DNA from: Burkholderiaceae bacterium
GTDB lineage: Bacteria; Pseudomonadota; Gammaproteobacteria; Burkholderiales; Burkholderiaceae_C
DNA: 43,701 bases
Assembly (NCBI GenBank): GCA_019234815.1
Contig: JAFALA010000022.1
Location: 1 to 43,701 of the forward strand
Direction of reading: 5' to 3'
Shown: in pieces, positions 1 to 8,655 of the stretch
Numbering within the stretch: position 1 is the stretch's first letter
Layout: the number at the start of each line of letters is the position of its first letter
Translations under genes and position numbers: made by a program
The notes under the pieces: generated by a model
Databases searched by the model: none
What the model was told of the DNA's origin: nothing
What the model saw: only the letters and a program-made list of their open reading frames with translations

Positions 1-130
1 GCTTCTTCACGACATTCACGCCTTCGACCACCACGTGCTCGGCATCGACGCGCTTGAGCACGGTGCCGCGCTTGCCCTTGTCCTTGCCGGCGATGATCAC
101 GACTTCGTCGCCTTTGCGAATTTTTTCCAT
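1..130 (-). CDS. rplX: 50S ribosomal protein L24, N-terminal part
   Basis: L24 is an early-assembly protein of the large ribosomal subunit that binds 23S rRNA. Only the first 43 codons are in the window; the gene runs off the left edge. The protein starts [20 protein letters not shown], the KOW-type RNA-binding start typical of L24. The start is the ATG at 130, seven bases downstream of the rplN stop, so the two genes are cotranscribed. The order rplN-rplX is the usual spc operon order. Identification is secure; only the C-terminal part is missing. Confidence 0.96.
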   Translation of the reverse strand, partial: MEKIRKGDEVVIIAGKDKGKRGTVLKRVDAEHVVVEGVNVVKK

Positions 131-137
131 GTCGGCC

Positions 138-506
138 TCAGAGAACTTCGGGAGCGAGGGAAACGATCTTCATGAACTTCTCGGTCCGCAGCTCGCGCGT
201 GACCGGCCCGAAAATGCGGGTGCCGATCGGCTCGAGCTTGGCGTTCAGCAGCACGGCGGCATTGCCGTCGAACTTCACCAGCGAACCGTCCTGGCGGCGC
301 ACGCCCTTGGCGGTACGCACGACCACAGCGCTGTAGACCTCGCCCTTCTTGACGCGACCACGCGGAGCAGCTTCCTTGATGGTGACCTTGATGATGTCGC
401 CAATGCCGGCATACCGGCGCTTGGAACCACCAAGCACCTTGATGCTCATGACGGACTTGGCGCCAGTGTTGTCCGCGACATCCAGTCGCGATTGCATTTG
501 AATCAT
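138..506 (-). CDS. rplN: 50S ribosomal protein L14
   Basis: L14 is a universal large-subunit protein lying at the subunit interface. The ATG at 506 gives 122 residues, the standard L14 length, beginning [18 protein letters not shown], the conserved L14 N-terminus. An in-frame ATG at 548 would add 14 unrelated residues and has no good ribosome site, so it is not used here. Unlike the classic arrangement, rpsQ is not directly upstream: a peroxiredoxin gene intervenes, and rplN has its own good promoter at 708-736 with a leader of about 195 bases. Confidence 0.97.
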   Translation of the reverse strand: MIQMQSRLDVADNTGAKSVMSIKVLGGSKRRYAGIGDIIKVTIKEAAPRGRVKKGEVYSAVVVRTAKGVRRQDGSLVKFDGNAAVLLNAKLEPIGTRIFGPVTRELRTEKFMKIVSLAPEVL

Positions 507-607
507 GTCTGTCCCCAACTTTTCCCGCACTCCCACTGCTGCGACCATCGCAACAGCTTTCAGCGGTCAGTCTTGGGCCCGTGGACCAATGAATGCCGAA
601 TCGTCAT

Positions 608-640
608 TCACCAGCGGTTGAGGGCGGATCCGAACGCCAT
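608..640 (-). other. possible 10-codon ORF in the rplN leader
   Basis: In the 5' leader of rplN a strong AGGAGG sits 11 bases before an ATG (640). It opens a ten-codon frame, MAFGSALNRW, ending in TGA. The AGGAGG partly overlaps a hairpin of 7 bp (655-673). It could be a translated leader element or chance; nothing else supports it. Confidence 0.2.
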
Positions 641-654
641 CGCTATCAAGACCT

Positions 655-673
655 CCTGAAAGCCAGTTTCAGG
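655..673 (-). other. leader hairpin upstream of rplN
   Basis: A perfect 7-bp inverted repeat (CCTGAAA / TTTCAGG, loop of five) lies in the predicted rplN leader, about 28 bases after the expected transcription start. No U-run follows, so it is not a classic terminator. Confidence 0.4.
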
Positions 674-707
674 CCATCCATGCAATGAACATTCGGCGAA
701 GCATTGG

Positions 708-736
708 ATTATGAAGAAGGCCTGACAAGAAGTCAA
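708..736 (-). promoter_or_regulatory. sigma70-type promoter for rplN-rplX
   Basis: On the minus strand a -35 box TTGACT (731-736) and a -10 box CATAAT (708-713) are separated by exactly 17 bases. This is close to the sigma70 consensus and lies about 200 bases upstream of rplN. It would give the spc genes their own transcription start downstream of the peroxiredoxin gene. Confidence 0.75.
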
Positions 737-816
737 GCCTTTGTCGCGAGAAATTTGAGATACCCCGGCAGACCGGAGCAGATCTCAGTAACCTTCAGCG
801 GGTTTTCGGCCGGTCT

Positions 817-1326
817 TCAGCTTGCCTTGGCTTGTGCCAGCAGCGTGGCGGCGTCGCTGACTTCGAACTTGCCGGGCGCTTCGACGTTCAGCGTCTTGAC
901 CACGCCATCGACCACCAGCATCGAATAGCGTTGCGAGCGCAGGCCCATGCCGCGCGAAGTCAGATCAAAGGTCAGGCCGGTCGCCTTGGCGAAGTCGGCG
1001 CTGCCGTCGGCCATCATGCGGACCTTGCCCGCCACCTTTTGCTCACGGCCCCAGGCGCCCATCACAAAGGCGTCGTTGACCGAAATGCACCAGATCTCGT
1101 CGACACCGGCGGCCTTGAAGGCTTCGACCGACTGGACGTAGCCGGGCACATGCTGCGCGGAGCAGGTCGGCGTGAACGCGCCGGGCAAGGCAAAGATCGC
1201 AATCGTCTTGCCAGCCGTCGACTTGGCGATGTCGAAAGCGTTCGGACCCAGCGTGCAACCCTCACCTTCGACCTCGATGAACTCCTGCAAGGTGCCTGCG
1301 GGCAGATGGTCGCCAATCTTCAACAT
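817..1326 (-). CDS. Prx5-type peroxiredoxin
   Basis: This is a thiol peroxidase that reduces H2O2 and organic hydroperoxides in the cytoplasm. The 169-residue protein has the redoxin fold signature PGAFTPTCS near residues 48-56, whose cysteine is the peroxidatic residue, and a downstream arginine region typical of the Prx5 group. Members of this family commonly draw electrons from glutathione/glutaredoxin; that part is family knowledge. The start ATG at 1326 follows an AAAGGA ribosome site. The gene sits between rpsQ and rplN, which are adjacent in the classic S10-spc layout. A strong terminator lies just upstream (1348-1389) and a new promoter just downstream (708-736), so it looks like an inserted unit. 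I saw no convincing promoter of its own, so it may depend on readthrough from rpsQ. Confidence 0.9.
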   Translation of the reverse strand: MLKIGDHLPAGTLQEFIEVEGEGCTLGPNAFDIAKSTAGKTIAIFALPGAFTPTCSAQHVPGYVQSVEAFKAAGVDEIWCISVNDAFVMGAWGREQKVAGKVRMMADGSADFAKATGLTFDLTSRGMGLRSQRYSMLVVDGVVKTLNVEAPGKFEVSDAATLLAQAKAS

Positions 1327-1347
1327 GATGATTCCTTTTTGTGAAAT

Positions 1348-1389
1348 GAAAAACGGTCGAAACGCCAGTATTCCAGCGTTTCGACCGTT
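1348..1389 (-). terminator. intrinsic terminator after rpsQ
   Basis: A perfect 14-bp inverted repeat (1352-1365 with 1376-1389, loop of 10) is followed on the minus strand by TTTTTC. It lies 47 bases after the rpsQ stop and 25 bases before the peroxiredoxin start. It should end most S10-operon transcription, or attenuate entry into the peroxiredoxin gene. Confidence 0.85.
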
Positions 1390-1436
1390 CGATGCGAGGC
1401 TGGCCCTAAAGCCTGCGCCCGCAAAGGTCTCTTAAT

Positions 1437-1706
1437 TTAGACCGCTTCTGCCTTCTCGACCAGGCGGGTCACGACCCAGCTCTTGGTCTTGGACAGCGGA
1501 CGGCCTTCGGCGATCTCGACCACGTCGCCCATGTGGTACTCGCCCTTTTCGTCATGGGCGTGGTACTTGCGCGAACGGGCCACGATCTTGCCGTACAGCT
1601 CGTGCTTGGCGCGACGCTCGACCAGGACCGTGATGGTCTTGGCGCGCTTGTCGCTCACCACGCGACCGATCAAGGTGCGGGTGTTCTTTTCTTGAGCTTG
1701 CGTCAT
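1437..1706 (-). CDS. rpsQ: 30S ribosomal protein S17
   Basis: S17 is a small-subunit protein that binds the 5' domain of 16S rRNA early in assembly. The 89-residue sequence contains the S17 core [20 protein letters not shown] and the family motif KYHAHDE. The start ATG at 1706 overlaps the rpmC stop (ATGA), so translation is coupled. It is the last ribosomal gene of this transcription unit, since a strong terminator follows. Confidence 0.96.
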   Translation of the reverse strand: MTQAQEKNTRTLIGRVVSDKRAKTITVLVERRAKHELYGKIVARSRKYHAHDEKGEYHMGDVVEIAEGRPLSKTKSWVVTRLVEKAEAV

Positions 1707-1900
1707 TTCGCGGCTCCCTTCTTCTCGGTCAGGATGGTCTTGACGCGCGCGATGTCGCGGCGGGTCTTGCCCAGCACCGAGTGGTTGGTGAGTTGTTGGG
1801 TCGCCTTTTGCATGCGCAGGCCGAAGTGGGCCTTGAGCAGGTCGGTCACTTCCTTTTCCAAGGCTGCGACGTCTTTGGCACGCAGTTCAGATGCTTTCAT
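1703..1900 (-). CDS. rpmC: 50S ribosomal protein L29
   Basis: L29 is a small helical protein near the peptide exit tunnel. The start at 1900 gives 65 residues, [18 protein letters not shown] onward, with the family motif [19 protein letters not shown]. An ATG four codons upstream (1912) would add MENT, which is not typical, so the internal start is preferred. It lies between rplP and rpsQ as usual. Confidence 0.95.
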   Translation of the reverse strand: MKASELRAKDVAALEKEVTDLLKAHFGLRMQKATQQLTNHSVLGKTRRDIARVKTILTEKKGAAK

Positions 1901-1912
1901 GGTGTTCTCCAA

Positions 1913-2329
1913 TCAGGCGCCGACCATGCGCGCGACGAAGGTGCAACGCAGCGGCAGCTTTGCAGCAGCCAGCGTGAACGCTTCGCGAGCCAGGGCTTCC
2001 GGCACACCGTTGATCTCGTAGAGCACCTTGCCAGGCTGAATCTCAGCGACGTAGTACTCCGGGTTGCCCTTGCCGTTACCCATACGGACTTCGGCAGGCT
2101 TCTGGGAGATCGGCTTGTCCGGGAAGATGCGGATGAAGATACGACCACCGCGCTTGATGTGGCGCGAAATCGCACGACGTGCAGCTTCGATCTGGCGAGC
2201 CGTCAGACGGCCGCGCTCAGTTGCCTTCAGGCCGAAATCGCCAAAAGACACGGAAGCGCCGCGGGTTGCAACACCAGTGTTACGACCCTTTTGCTCCTTG
2301 CGGTATTTGCGACGAGCAGGTTGCAGCAT
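1913..2329 (-). CDS. rplP: 50S ribosomal protein L16
   Basis: L16 is a large-subunit protein near the A site and is needed for the peptidyl-transferase region. The 138-residue product starts [17 protein letters not shown], the invariant L16 start, and has the usual length. It sits between rpsC and rpmC in standard operon order, with short spacers of a few bases. Confidence 0.97.
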   Translation of the reverse strand: MLQPARRKYRKEQKGRNTGVATRGASVSFGDFGLKATERGRLTARQIEAARRAISRHIKRGGRIFIRIFPDKPISQKPAEVRMGNGKGNPEYYVAEIQPGKVLYEINGVPEALAREAFTLAAAKLPLRCTFVARMVGA

Positions 2330-2332
2330 GTT

Positions 2333-3184
2333 TTATTCTCCTTTGGTCTCGCCAGCGGGCGCGGCCTTGCGGACCACGCGGGCGCCAGCGGGACGTGCAG
2401 CGGCGGGCTTGTCGCCAGTGGGCGCGCCTGCATCGGCACGGTCACCACGGTCAGCACCCGGACGGCCACGGCCAGCCGGTGCGCCAGGGCGCGCGTTGCG
2501 ACGCGGACGGCGGTCGTCCTCGGGCACATCGCTCTTGAGCGTCGGTGCTTCGCCATTGGCAAGACGGTCGCCACGGTAGACCCAGACCTTGACACCGATG
2601 ATGCCGTAGGTGGTCTTGGCTTCAGAGAAGCCGTAGTCGATGTCAGCCTTCAGCGTGTGAAGCGGCACGCGACCTTCGCGATACCACTCGCAGCGAGCGA
2701 TTTCGATGCCATTCAGACGGCCCGACGACATGATCTTGATGCCCTGGGCGCCGAGACGCATGGCGTTCTGCATCGCGCGCTTCATGGCGCGGCGGAACAT
2801 GATGCGCTTTTCCAGCTGCTGGGTGATCGAGTCGGCGATCAGCTGAGCATCGACTTCAGGCTTGCGCACTTCCTCGATGTTCACGGCCACCGGCACGCCC
2901 AGACGCTTGGTCAGTTCGGCCTTCAGGTTTTCAATGTCTTCGCCCTTCTTGCCGATCACGACACCCGGACGAGCCGAGTAGATCGTGATGCGGGCGTTCT
3001 TCGCGGGGCGCTCGATCAGAATGCGCGACACGGCAGCATTCTTCAGCTTGCCCTTCAGGTATTCGCGAACCTGCAGATCTTCAGCCAGCATGGTGGCGAA
3101 GTTCTGGTTGTTCGCGTACCAGCGCGAAGCCCAGTTACGGGTGACAGGCAGGCGGAAGCCAGTCGGATGGATTTTCTGTCCCAT
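2333..3184 (-). CDS. rpsC: 30S ribosomal protein S3 with long C-terminal tail
   Basis: S3 forms part of the mRNA entry channel and has helicase-assisting basic residues. The 283-residue product begins [18 protein letters not shown]. The N-terminal KH domain carries the [11 protein letters not shown] loop, and the family C-terminal S3 domain ends near residue 215. About 65 extra residues follow, rich in Arg, Gly, Pro, Ala and Asp and probably disordered. Escherichia coli S3 has 233 residues, so the tail is a clear extension; tails of this kind are known in Betaproteobacteria. Two bases separate rpsC from rplP. Confidence 0.97.
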   Translation of the reverse strand: MGQKIHPTGFRLPVTRNWASRWYANNQNFATMLAEDLQVREYLKGKLKNAAVSRILIERPAKNARITIYSARPGVVIGKKGEDIENLKAELTKRLGVPVAVNIEEVRKPEVDAQLIADSITQQLEKRIMFRRAMKRAMQNAMRLGAQGIKIMSSGRLNGIEIARCEWYREGRVPLHTLKADIDYGFSEAKTTYGIIGVKVWVYRGDRLANGEAPTLKSDVPEDDRRPRRNARPGAPAGRGRPGADRGDRADAGAPTGDKPAAARPAGARVVRKAAPAGETKGE

Positions 3185-3199
3185 AGTCTTCCTTCTGCC

Positions 3200-3529
3200 T
3201 TAGTTGCCGACCGACACGAAAATGTGGCAGGTGGGCTTGCTGATGCGATTGCCGCGGCCCTTGGCGCGTGCGGAAAAACGCTTCAGCGTGGCGCCTTGCT
3301 CCACATAGATCGAGGTGACCTTGAGTTCATCAATGTCAGCGCCGTCGTTGTGTTCGGCGTTGGCGATGGCGCTTTCCAGTGCCTTCTTGATGATCAGGGC
3401 AGCCTTCTTCTGGGTGAATTCCAGGATGTTGAGCGCCTGGTCCACCTTCTTGCCGCGGATCAGGTCAGCCACCAGGCGACCCTTGTCGCACGAGAGGCGG
3501 ACACCGCGAACGATTGCTTTGGTTTCCAT
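3200..3529 (-). CDS. rplV: 50S ribosomal protein L22
   Basis: L22 lines the peptide exit tunnel. The start chosen is the ATG at 3529, giving 109 residues beginning [19 protein letters not shown], because AAGGA lies eight bases upstream. The in-frame ATG at 3538 is part of that same ribosome site. The motif [18 protein letters not shown] and the C-terminal [15 protein letters not shown] are typical of L22. Confidence 0.96.
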   Translation of the reverse strand: METKAIVRGVRLSCDKGRLVADLIRGKKVDQALNILEFTQKKAALIIKKALESAIANAEHNDGADIDELKVTSIYVEQGATLKRFSARAKGRGNRISKPTCHIFVSVGN

Positions 3530-3540
3530 CGTCTGCATCC

Positions 3541-3819
3541 TTACTTCTTCCCGGCCTTCTTGTCGGCCGGGTGGCCCTTGAAGGTACGGGTGAGAGCGAA
3601 TTCGCCCAGCTTGTGGCCGACCATCTGGTCAGACACATAGACCGGCACGTGCTGCTTGCCGTTGTGAACGGCGATCGTCAGACCGATGAACTCGGGCAGG
3701 ATCGTCGAGCGGCGCGACCAGGTCTTGATGGGCTTCTTGTCCTTGTTGGCGACAGCCTTGTCGACTTTGGCCAGCAGGTGGGCGTCAATGAACGGGCCTT
3801 TTTTCAGCGAACGAGTCAT
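3541..3819 (-). CDS. rpsS: 30S ribosomal protein S19
   Basis: S19 is a small-subunit head protein contacting the A-site finger. The product is 92 residues, the typical length, beginning [19 protein letters not shown]. The core motif [19 protein letters not shown] is present. It lies between rplB and rplV with short spacers, in canonical order. Confidence 0.97.
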   Translation of the reverse strand: MTRSLKKGPFIDAHLLAKVDKAVANKDKKPIKTWSRRSTILPEFIGLTIAVHNGKQHVPVYVSDQMVGHKLGEFALTRTFKGHPADKKAGKK

Positions 3820-3829
3820 GGCCTACCCC

Positions 3830-4654
3830 TTACTTCTTGCGACGCGAAACGATGAACGTTTGCGTGCGCTTGTTGTTACGAGTGCGGTAGCCCTTGGTGA
3901 GGGTGTTCCAAGGCGACACAGGCGCCTGGCCTTCACCGGTACGACCTTCACCACCACCGTGCGGGTGATCCACCGGGTTCATGGCGGTACCACGAACGGT
4001 CGGACGGATGCCCTTCCAACGGATCGCACCGGCCTTGCCGTACTGGCGCAGACTGTGCTCTTCGTTGCTGACTTCGCCAATCGTGGCGCGGCAGTCGATG
4101 TGGATCTTGCGCACTTCACCGGAACGCATACGCACTTGGGCGTAGGTGCCTTCGCGGGCCATCAGCACGGCGGACGTGCCGGCCGAACGCGCAATCTGCG
4201 CACCCTTGCCCGGCAGCATCTCGATGCAGTGGATGGTGGAACCCACGGGGATGTTGCGGATCGGCAGCGTGTTGCCCGCCTTGATCGGCGCTTCGGCGCC
4301 GCTCAGGATGGTGGAACCCACTTCCAGACCACGAGGCGCAATGATGTAGCGACGCTCGCCGTCGGCATAGCACACCAGAGCGATGTGAGCCGTACGGTTG
4401 GGATCGTACTCAATGGTTTCGACCTTCGCAGGGATCGCGTCCTTGTTGCGACGGAAGTCGACCACGCGGTAGTGGTGCTTGTGACCACCACCCTTGTGGC
4501 GCATCGTGATGTGGCCGTTGTTGTTACGACCGGAATTTTGCTTTTGCGGCTCAAGCAGCGACGCCTCGGGCGCGCCCTTGTGCAGGTGCTTGTGCACCAC
4601 CTTCACCACGGCACGGCGGCCAGGCGAAGTCGGCTTGACTTTAACGACGGCCAT
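3830..4654 (-). CDS. rplB: 50S ribosomal protein L2
   Basis: L2 is a universal large-subunit protein needed for subunit association and peptidyl-transferase activity. The 274-residue product starts [19 protein letters not shown]. It has the conserved C-terminal signature [18 protein letters not shown], which includes the functionally important histidine. The start overlaps the rplW stop by one base (TAATG). Confidence 0.98.
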   Translation of the reverse strand: MAVVKVKPTSPGRRAVVKVVHKHLHKGAPEASLLEPQKQNSGRNNNGHITMRHKGGGHKHHYRVVDFRRNKDAIPAKVETIEYDPNRTAHIALVCYADGERRYIIAPRGLEVGSTILSGAEAPIKAGNTLPIRNIPVGSTIHCIEMLPGKGAQIARSAGTSAVLMAREGTYAQVRMRSGEVRKIHIDCRATIGEVSNEEHSLRQYGKAGAIRWKGIRPTVRGTAMNPVDHPHGGGEGRTGEGQAPVSPWNTLTKGYRTRNNKRTQTFIVSRRKK

Positions 4655-4968
4655 TACGCAGCCTCCCCGGAGAAGTTGAGCTCTTGGCCCGCCTTCAGCG
4701 ACACATACGCCTTCTTGACGTGGTCGCGGCGGCCGGCACGGCCACCAAAGCGCTTGGCCTTGCCCTTGACGTTCACCACGCTCACGGCTTCAACCTCGAC
4801 CTTGAACATCAGTTCAACAGCGGCCTTGATCTCGGGCTTGGTGGCGTCGCGCAACACCTTGAACAACACTTGGTTGTGCTTTTCGGCGACCAGGGTGGCC
4901 TTTTCGGACACGATGGGAGCCAGCAGCACGGAGGCCAGACGGCCTTCTGCAAATTTAAGGGCGCTCAT
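4654..4968 (-). CDS. rplW: 50S ribosomal protein L23
   Basis: L23 sits at the tunnel exit, where trigger factor and SRP dock. The ATG at 4968 gives 104 residues. The L23 signature is seen as [18 protein letters not shown] followed by the [12 protein letters not shown] region. The start codon overlaps the rplD stop (ATGA) and its stop overlaps the rplB start, so the three genes are translationally coupled. Confidence 0.96.
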   Translation of the reverse strand: MSALKFAEGRLASVLLAPIVSEKATLVAEKHNQVLFKVLRDATKPEIKAAVELMFKVEVEAVSVVNVKGKAKRFGGRAGRRDHVKKAYVSLKAGQELNFSGEAA

Positions 4969-5585
4969 GCCAGCATCTCCTTGAGTTGCTCCATGGCCGC
5001 CTTGGTCACCAGCACCTTCTTGTAGTGCACCAGCGACAGCGGGTCGGCGTAACGGGGCTCGCACACCAGCACATTCGCCAGGTTGCGGGAAGCCAGCGCC
5101 AGGTTGTCGTCCACCTGATCAGCGATCAGCATGACCGAGTCCAGGCCCATGGCCTTGAACTTGGCAGCCAAGAGCTTGGTCTTGGGGGCTTCGACGCTGA
5201 TGGAGTCGACCACGGCCAGCCGGCCTTCACGGACCAGCTGCGAGAGGATGGCGGCCAGACCGGCGCGGTACATCTTCTTGTTCAGCTTGTGGGTGAAGTT
5301 TTCGTCGGGCATGTTCGGGAAGATACGACCGCCCCCGCGCCACAGCGGCGAGGACGTCATACCTGCACGAGCGCGACCGGTACCCTTTTGGCGGAACGGC
5401 TTCTTCGTGGAGTGATGGACCTGTTCACGGTCCTTCTGGGCACGGGTGCCTTGGCGGGCGTTGGCCTGGAAGGCCACGACCACCTGGTGCACCAGGGCTT
5501 CGTTGTAGTCGCGAGCAAACACGGTGTCAGGTGCGTCGACCTTGGCGGTCGCCTGACCCTGCTCGTTCAGGAGCTCAAGCTGCAT
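4965..5585 (-). CDS. rplD: 50S ribosomal protein L4
   Basis: L4 contacts the exit tunnel and in enterobacteria also represses its own operon. The 206-residue product has the L4 loop segment [20 protein letters not shown] and the tunnel-loop residues [15 protein letters not shown]. It overlaps both rplC and rplW by a few bases. Whether it regulates this operon is unknown, but hairpins upstream of rpsJ and rplC are possible targets. Confidence 0.97.
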   Translation of the reverse strand: MQLELLNEQGQATAKVDAPDTVFARDYNEALVHQVVVAFQANARQGTRAQKDREQVHHSTKKPFRQKGTGRARAGMTSSPLWRGGGRIFPNMPDENFTHKLNKKMYRAGLAAILSQLVREGRLAVVDSISVEAPKTKLLAAKFKAMGLDSVMLIADQVDDNLALASRNLANVLVCEPRYADPLSLVHYKKVLVTKAAMEQLKEMLA

Positions 5586-6256
5586 CAGTTGGCTCCCTTC
5601 TTGATCTTGACCTTGACGGCAGGGCGCACGACCACATGGCCGTTCTTGGCGCCCGGCACAGCACCGCGGACCAGCAACAGTTGACGGGCTTCGTCAACGC
5701 GCACGATGTCCAGGTTCTGGGTGGTCACGGTTTCGTCGCCCATGTGGCCGGTCATCTTCTTGCCGGGGAACACGCGGCCCGGATCCTGCGCCATCGAGAT
5801 GGAACCAGGAACATTGTGCGAGCGGCTGTTACCGTGCGAAGCACGTTGCGAGCTGAAGTTGTGGCGCTTGATGGTGCCGGCGTAGCCCTTGCCGATGGAA
5901 GTGCCTTGCACGTCCACCTTCTGGCCAGCCGCAAACAGGGTCACAGGCACTTGCTTGCCCGTGCTGTATTCGGCAGCGACGCCCGCATCGACGCGGAATT
6001 CTTTGAGGATCTCACCGGCTTCCACTGCCGCCTTGGCGAAGTGGCCGGCTTCCGGCTTGGTCACGCGCGATGCCTTGCGCGAACCGAACGCCACCTGGAT
6101 GGCGCTGTAGCCGTCATTCTCTACGGTCTTGACCTGGGTCACGCGGTTGTTGGACACGTCCAGCACTGTCACAGGGATGGCGTCGCCATCGTCCGTGAAG
6201 ATGCGCATCATGCCCACCTTGCGGCCCAGCAATCCGAGACGATTGCTTAGACTCAT
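5585..6256 (-). CDS. rplC: 50S ribosomal protein L3
   Basis: L3 starts 50S assembly by binding the 3' end of 23S rRNA. The ATG at 6256 gives 223 residues starting [19 protein letters not shown], preceded by GGAGAAAAACC as ribosome site. The open frame extends upstream but the extra residues are not L3-like. The conserved core [19 protein letters not shown] is present, following RVFPGKKMT. It is the first gene of its transcription unit: a terminator and a promoter separate it from rpsJ. Confidence 0.97.
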   Translation of the reverse strand: MSLSNRLGLLGRKVGMMRIFTDDGDAIPVTVLDVSNNRVTQVKTVENDGYSAIQVAFGSRKASRVTKPEAGHFAKAAVEAGEILKEFRVDAGVAAEYSTGKQVPVTLFAAGQKVDVQGTSIGKGYAGTIKRHNFSSQRASHGNSRSHNVPGSISMAQDPGRVFPGKKMTGHMGDETVTTQNLDIVRVDEARQLLLVRGAVPGAKNGHVVVRPAVKVKIKKGAN

Positions 6257-6406
6257 GGTTTTTCTCCAGCCTAAAAGATTCGGGACACGAAGGTCCGCCT
6301 CTGAAGGCCATTTACAAACACCCGACATCGATTGGTCGGGCTGAATTGCTTCGCCGTTTTCCAGTGCCAATCAACTCAGCAATGGCGTCTTGCGATGCAC
6401 CAAAAT

Positions 6407-6443
6407 CCGCACTTAGCCCTTCCTTTCGGAAATCCAAGTGCGG
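6407..6443 (-). other. 5' hairpin of the rplC operon mRNA
   Basis: A nested inverted repeat has an outer 8-bp stem CCGCACTT / AAGTGCGG and an inner TTTCC-GAAA-GGAA arm with a GNRA-type loop. It begins within about ten bases of the predicted transcription start. Its position suggests an mRNA-stabilising or ribosomal-protein-binding element; which protein, if any, binds is not known. Confidence 0.55.
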
Positions 6444-6454
6444 AAAAGTCTGCG

Positions 6455-6484
6455 AGTATAGCGTCAACCCTAGGACTTGCGCAA
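6455..6484 (-). promoter_or_regulatory. promoter for the rplC-rpsQ unit
   Basis: On the minus strand TTGCGC (6479-6484) and TATACT (6455-6460) are 18 bases apart. A TTGACG just before the -10 is placed too close to serve as -35. The promoter lies between the terminator after rpsJ and the rplC gene and predicts a leader of about 190 bases. Confidence 0.65.
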
Positions 6485-6515
6485 GCAGGTCTTGGATTTA
6501 CACGCTCGCGTCATG

Positions 6516-6542
6516 AAAAAAGGGCAAGCTGTGAGGCTGCCC
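6516..6542 (-). terminator. intrinsic terminator after rpsJ
   Basis: On the minus strand a hairpin with outer stem GGGCA / TGCCC and two inner GC pairs (one bulged T) is followed directly by six T residues. It lies 54 bases beyond the rpsJ stop. It would separate tuf-rpsJ transcription from the rplC unit. Confidence 0.75.
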
Positions 6543-6595
6543 TTCTCTCATCCCTCATCGGCTTTGGGCCGTGAAGGCTTGAATCGCGCCGCGAA

Positions 6596-6907
6596 TTACT
6601 GCAGCTTGATTTCGACGTCGACGCCGGCCGGCAGGTCGAGCTTCATCAGAGCGTCAACCGTCTTGTCGGTGGGGTCCACGATGTCCATCAGGCGCTGATG
6701 GGTACGAATCTCAAACTGGTCGCGCGACGACTTGTTGACGTGCGGCGAACGCAGGATGTCGAAACGCTGCATGCGGGTCGGCAGGGGCACGGGACCCTTG
6801 ACGATCGCGCCGGTGCGCTTGGCCGTTTCAACGATTTCCTGCGCCGATTGGTCGATCAGCTTGTAATCGAATGCCTTCAGGCGGATGCGGATCTTTTGCT
6901 TTTGCAT
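6596..6907 (-). CDS. rpsJ: 30S ribosomal protein S10
   Basis: S10 is a small-subunit protein and, with NusB, an antitermination factor. The 103-residue product starts [19 protein letters not shown] and has the standard S10 length and the motif [13 protein letters not shown] lies six bases before the ATG. It follows tuf by 116 bases with no terminator seen, so it is probably cotranscribed with tuf, and it is cut off from rplC by a terminator. Confidence 0.97.
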   Translation of the reverse strand: MQKQKIRIRLKAFDYKLIDQSAQEIVETAKRTGAIVKGPVPLPTRMQRFDILRSPHVNKSSRDQFEIRTHQRLMDIVDPTDKTVDALMKLDLPAGVDVEIKLQ

Positions 6908-6929
6908 GACTGTTCCTTCAAAGAGCGGT

Positions 6930-6958
6930 GCAGCACGGGAACCGAAGCCCCGCGCTGC
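6930..6958 (-). other. leader hairpin upstream of rpsJ
   Basis: A 10-bp stem with one G-U pair (GCAGCGCGGG / CCCGTGCTGC) and a nine-base loop lies 22 bases before the rpsJ start. No U-run follows. The position resembles that of S10 leader structures, but the similarity is positional only. Confidence 0.4.
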
Positions 6959-7023
6959 GGAGAGTTGTTGAACTGCGCGTCAAATCCGGCAAGCCGGGTC
7001 GTCCGCGCATGTCAGCAAAAGAC

Positions 7024-8213
<1,190 letters not shown>

Positions 8214-8266
8214 CTTGCGCTCCTGGCGATCAGAACTGAAACGAGAAGGGGGAAAGAGAAGAAGGT

Positions 8267-8341
<75 letters not shown>

Positions 8342-8416
8342 ATCGACACGGGTCTGGCGACTGAAGACCAATCCACAAACCGGTGTCGACACCGAAAAAC
8401 CAACAACCTACAAAGC

Positions 8417-8490
8417 TGGAGCGGGAAACGGGAATCGAACCCGTGTCATTAGCTTGGAAGGCTAAGGTTCTACCATTGAACTACTCCCGC
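8417..8490 (-). tRNA. tRNA-Gly (anticodon TCC)
   Basis: This is a 74-base cloverleaf including an encoded CCA. The acceptor is GCGGGAG, the anticodon stem TTAGC / GCTAA with loop CTTCCAA gives anticodon TCC, and the T-loop is TTCGATT. It is the middle gene of the tRNA-Tyr/Gly/Thr block. Confidence 0.97.
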
Positions 8491-8527
8491 CTAAGCGCAG
8501 TGAAGCCGCAGTAAGCTTTGTTTGCCT

Positions 8528-8613
8528 TGGTGGAGGAGGCTGGATTCGAACCAGCGTACGCGTAAGCGGGCAGATTTACAGTCTGCTGCCTTTAACCACT
8601 CGGCCACCCCTCC
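8528..8613 (-). tRNA. tRNA-Tyr (anticodon GTA)
   Basis: This is an 86-base class II tRNA with a long variable arm and an encoded CCA. The acceptor starts GGAGGGG. The anticodon stem GCAGA / TCTGC with loop CTGTAAA gives anticodon GTA. It is the first gene of the tRNA-tuf transcript. Confidence 0.97.
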
Positions 8614-8627
8614 GAGGCAAGCCCGCA

Positions 8628-8655
8628 ACTATAGCACAGCAATATTCAAGTGCAA
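8628..8655 (-). promoter_or_regulatory. promoter of the tRNA-Tyr/Gly/Thr-tuf unit
   Basis: On the minus strand TTGCAC (8650-8655) and TATAGT (8628-8633) are 16 bases apart, followed by a GC-rich stretch (GCGGGC) typical of stringently controlled stable-RNA promoters. The -10 box overlaps the stop codon of phr, so the promoter lies inside the 3' end of that gene. Confidence 0.75.

Noticed and set aside
1781..3640. 619-codon frame on the plus strand across the S10 genes
   Set aside because: It is antisense to rpmC, rplP, rpsC and rplV, which are certain; it has no recognisable product.
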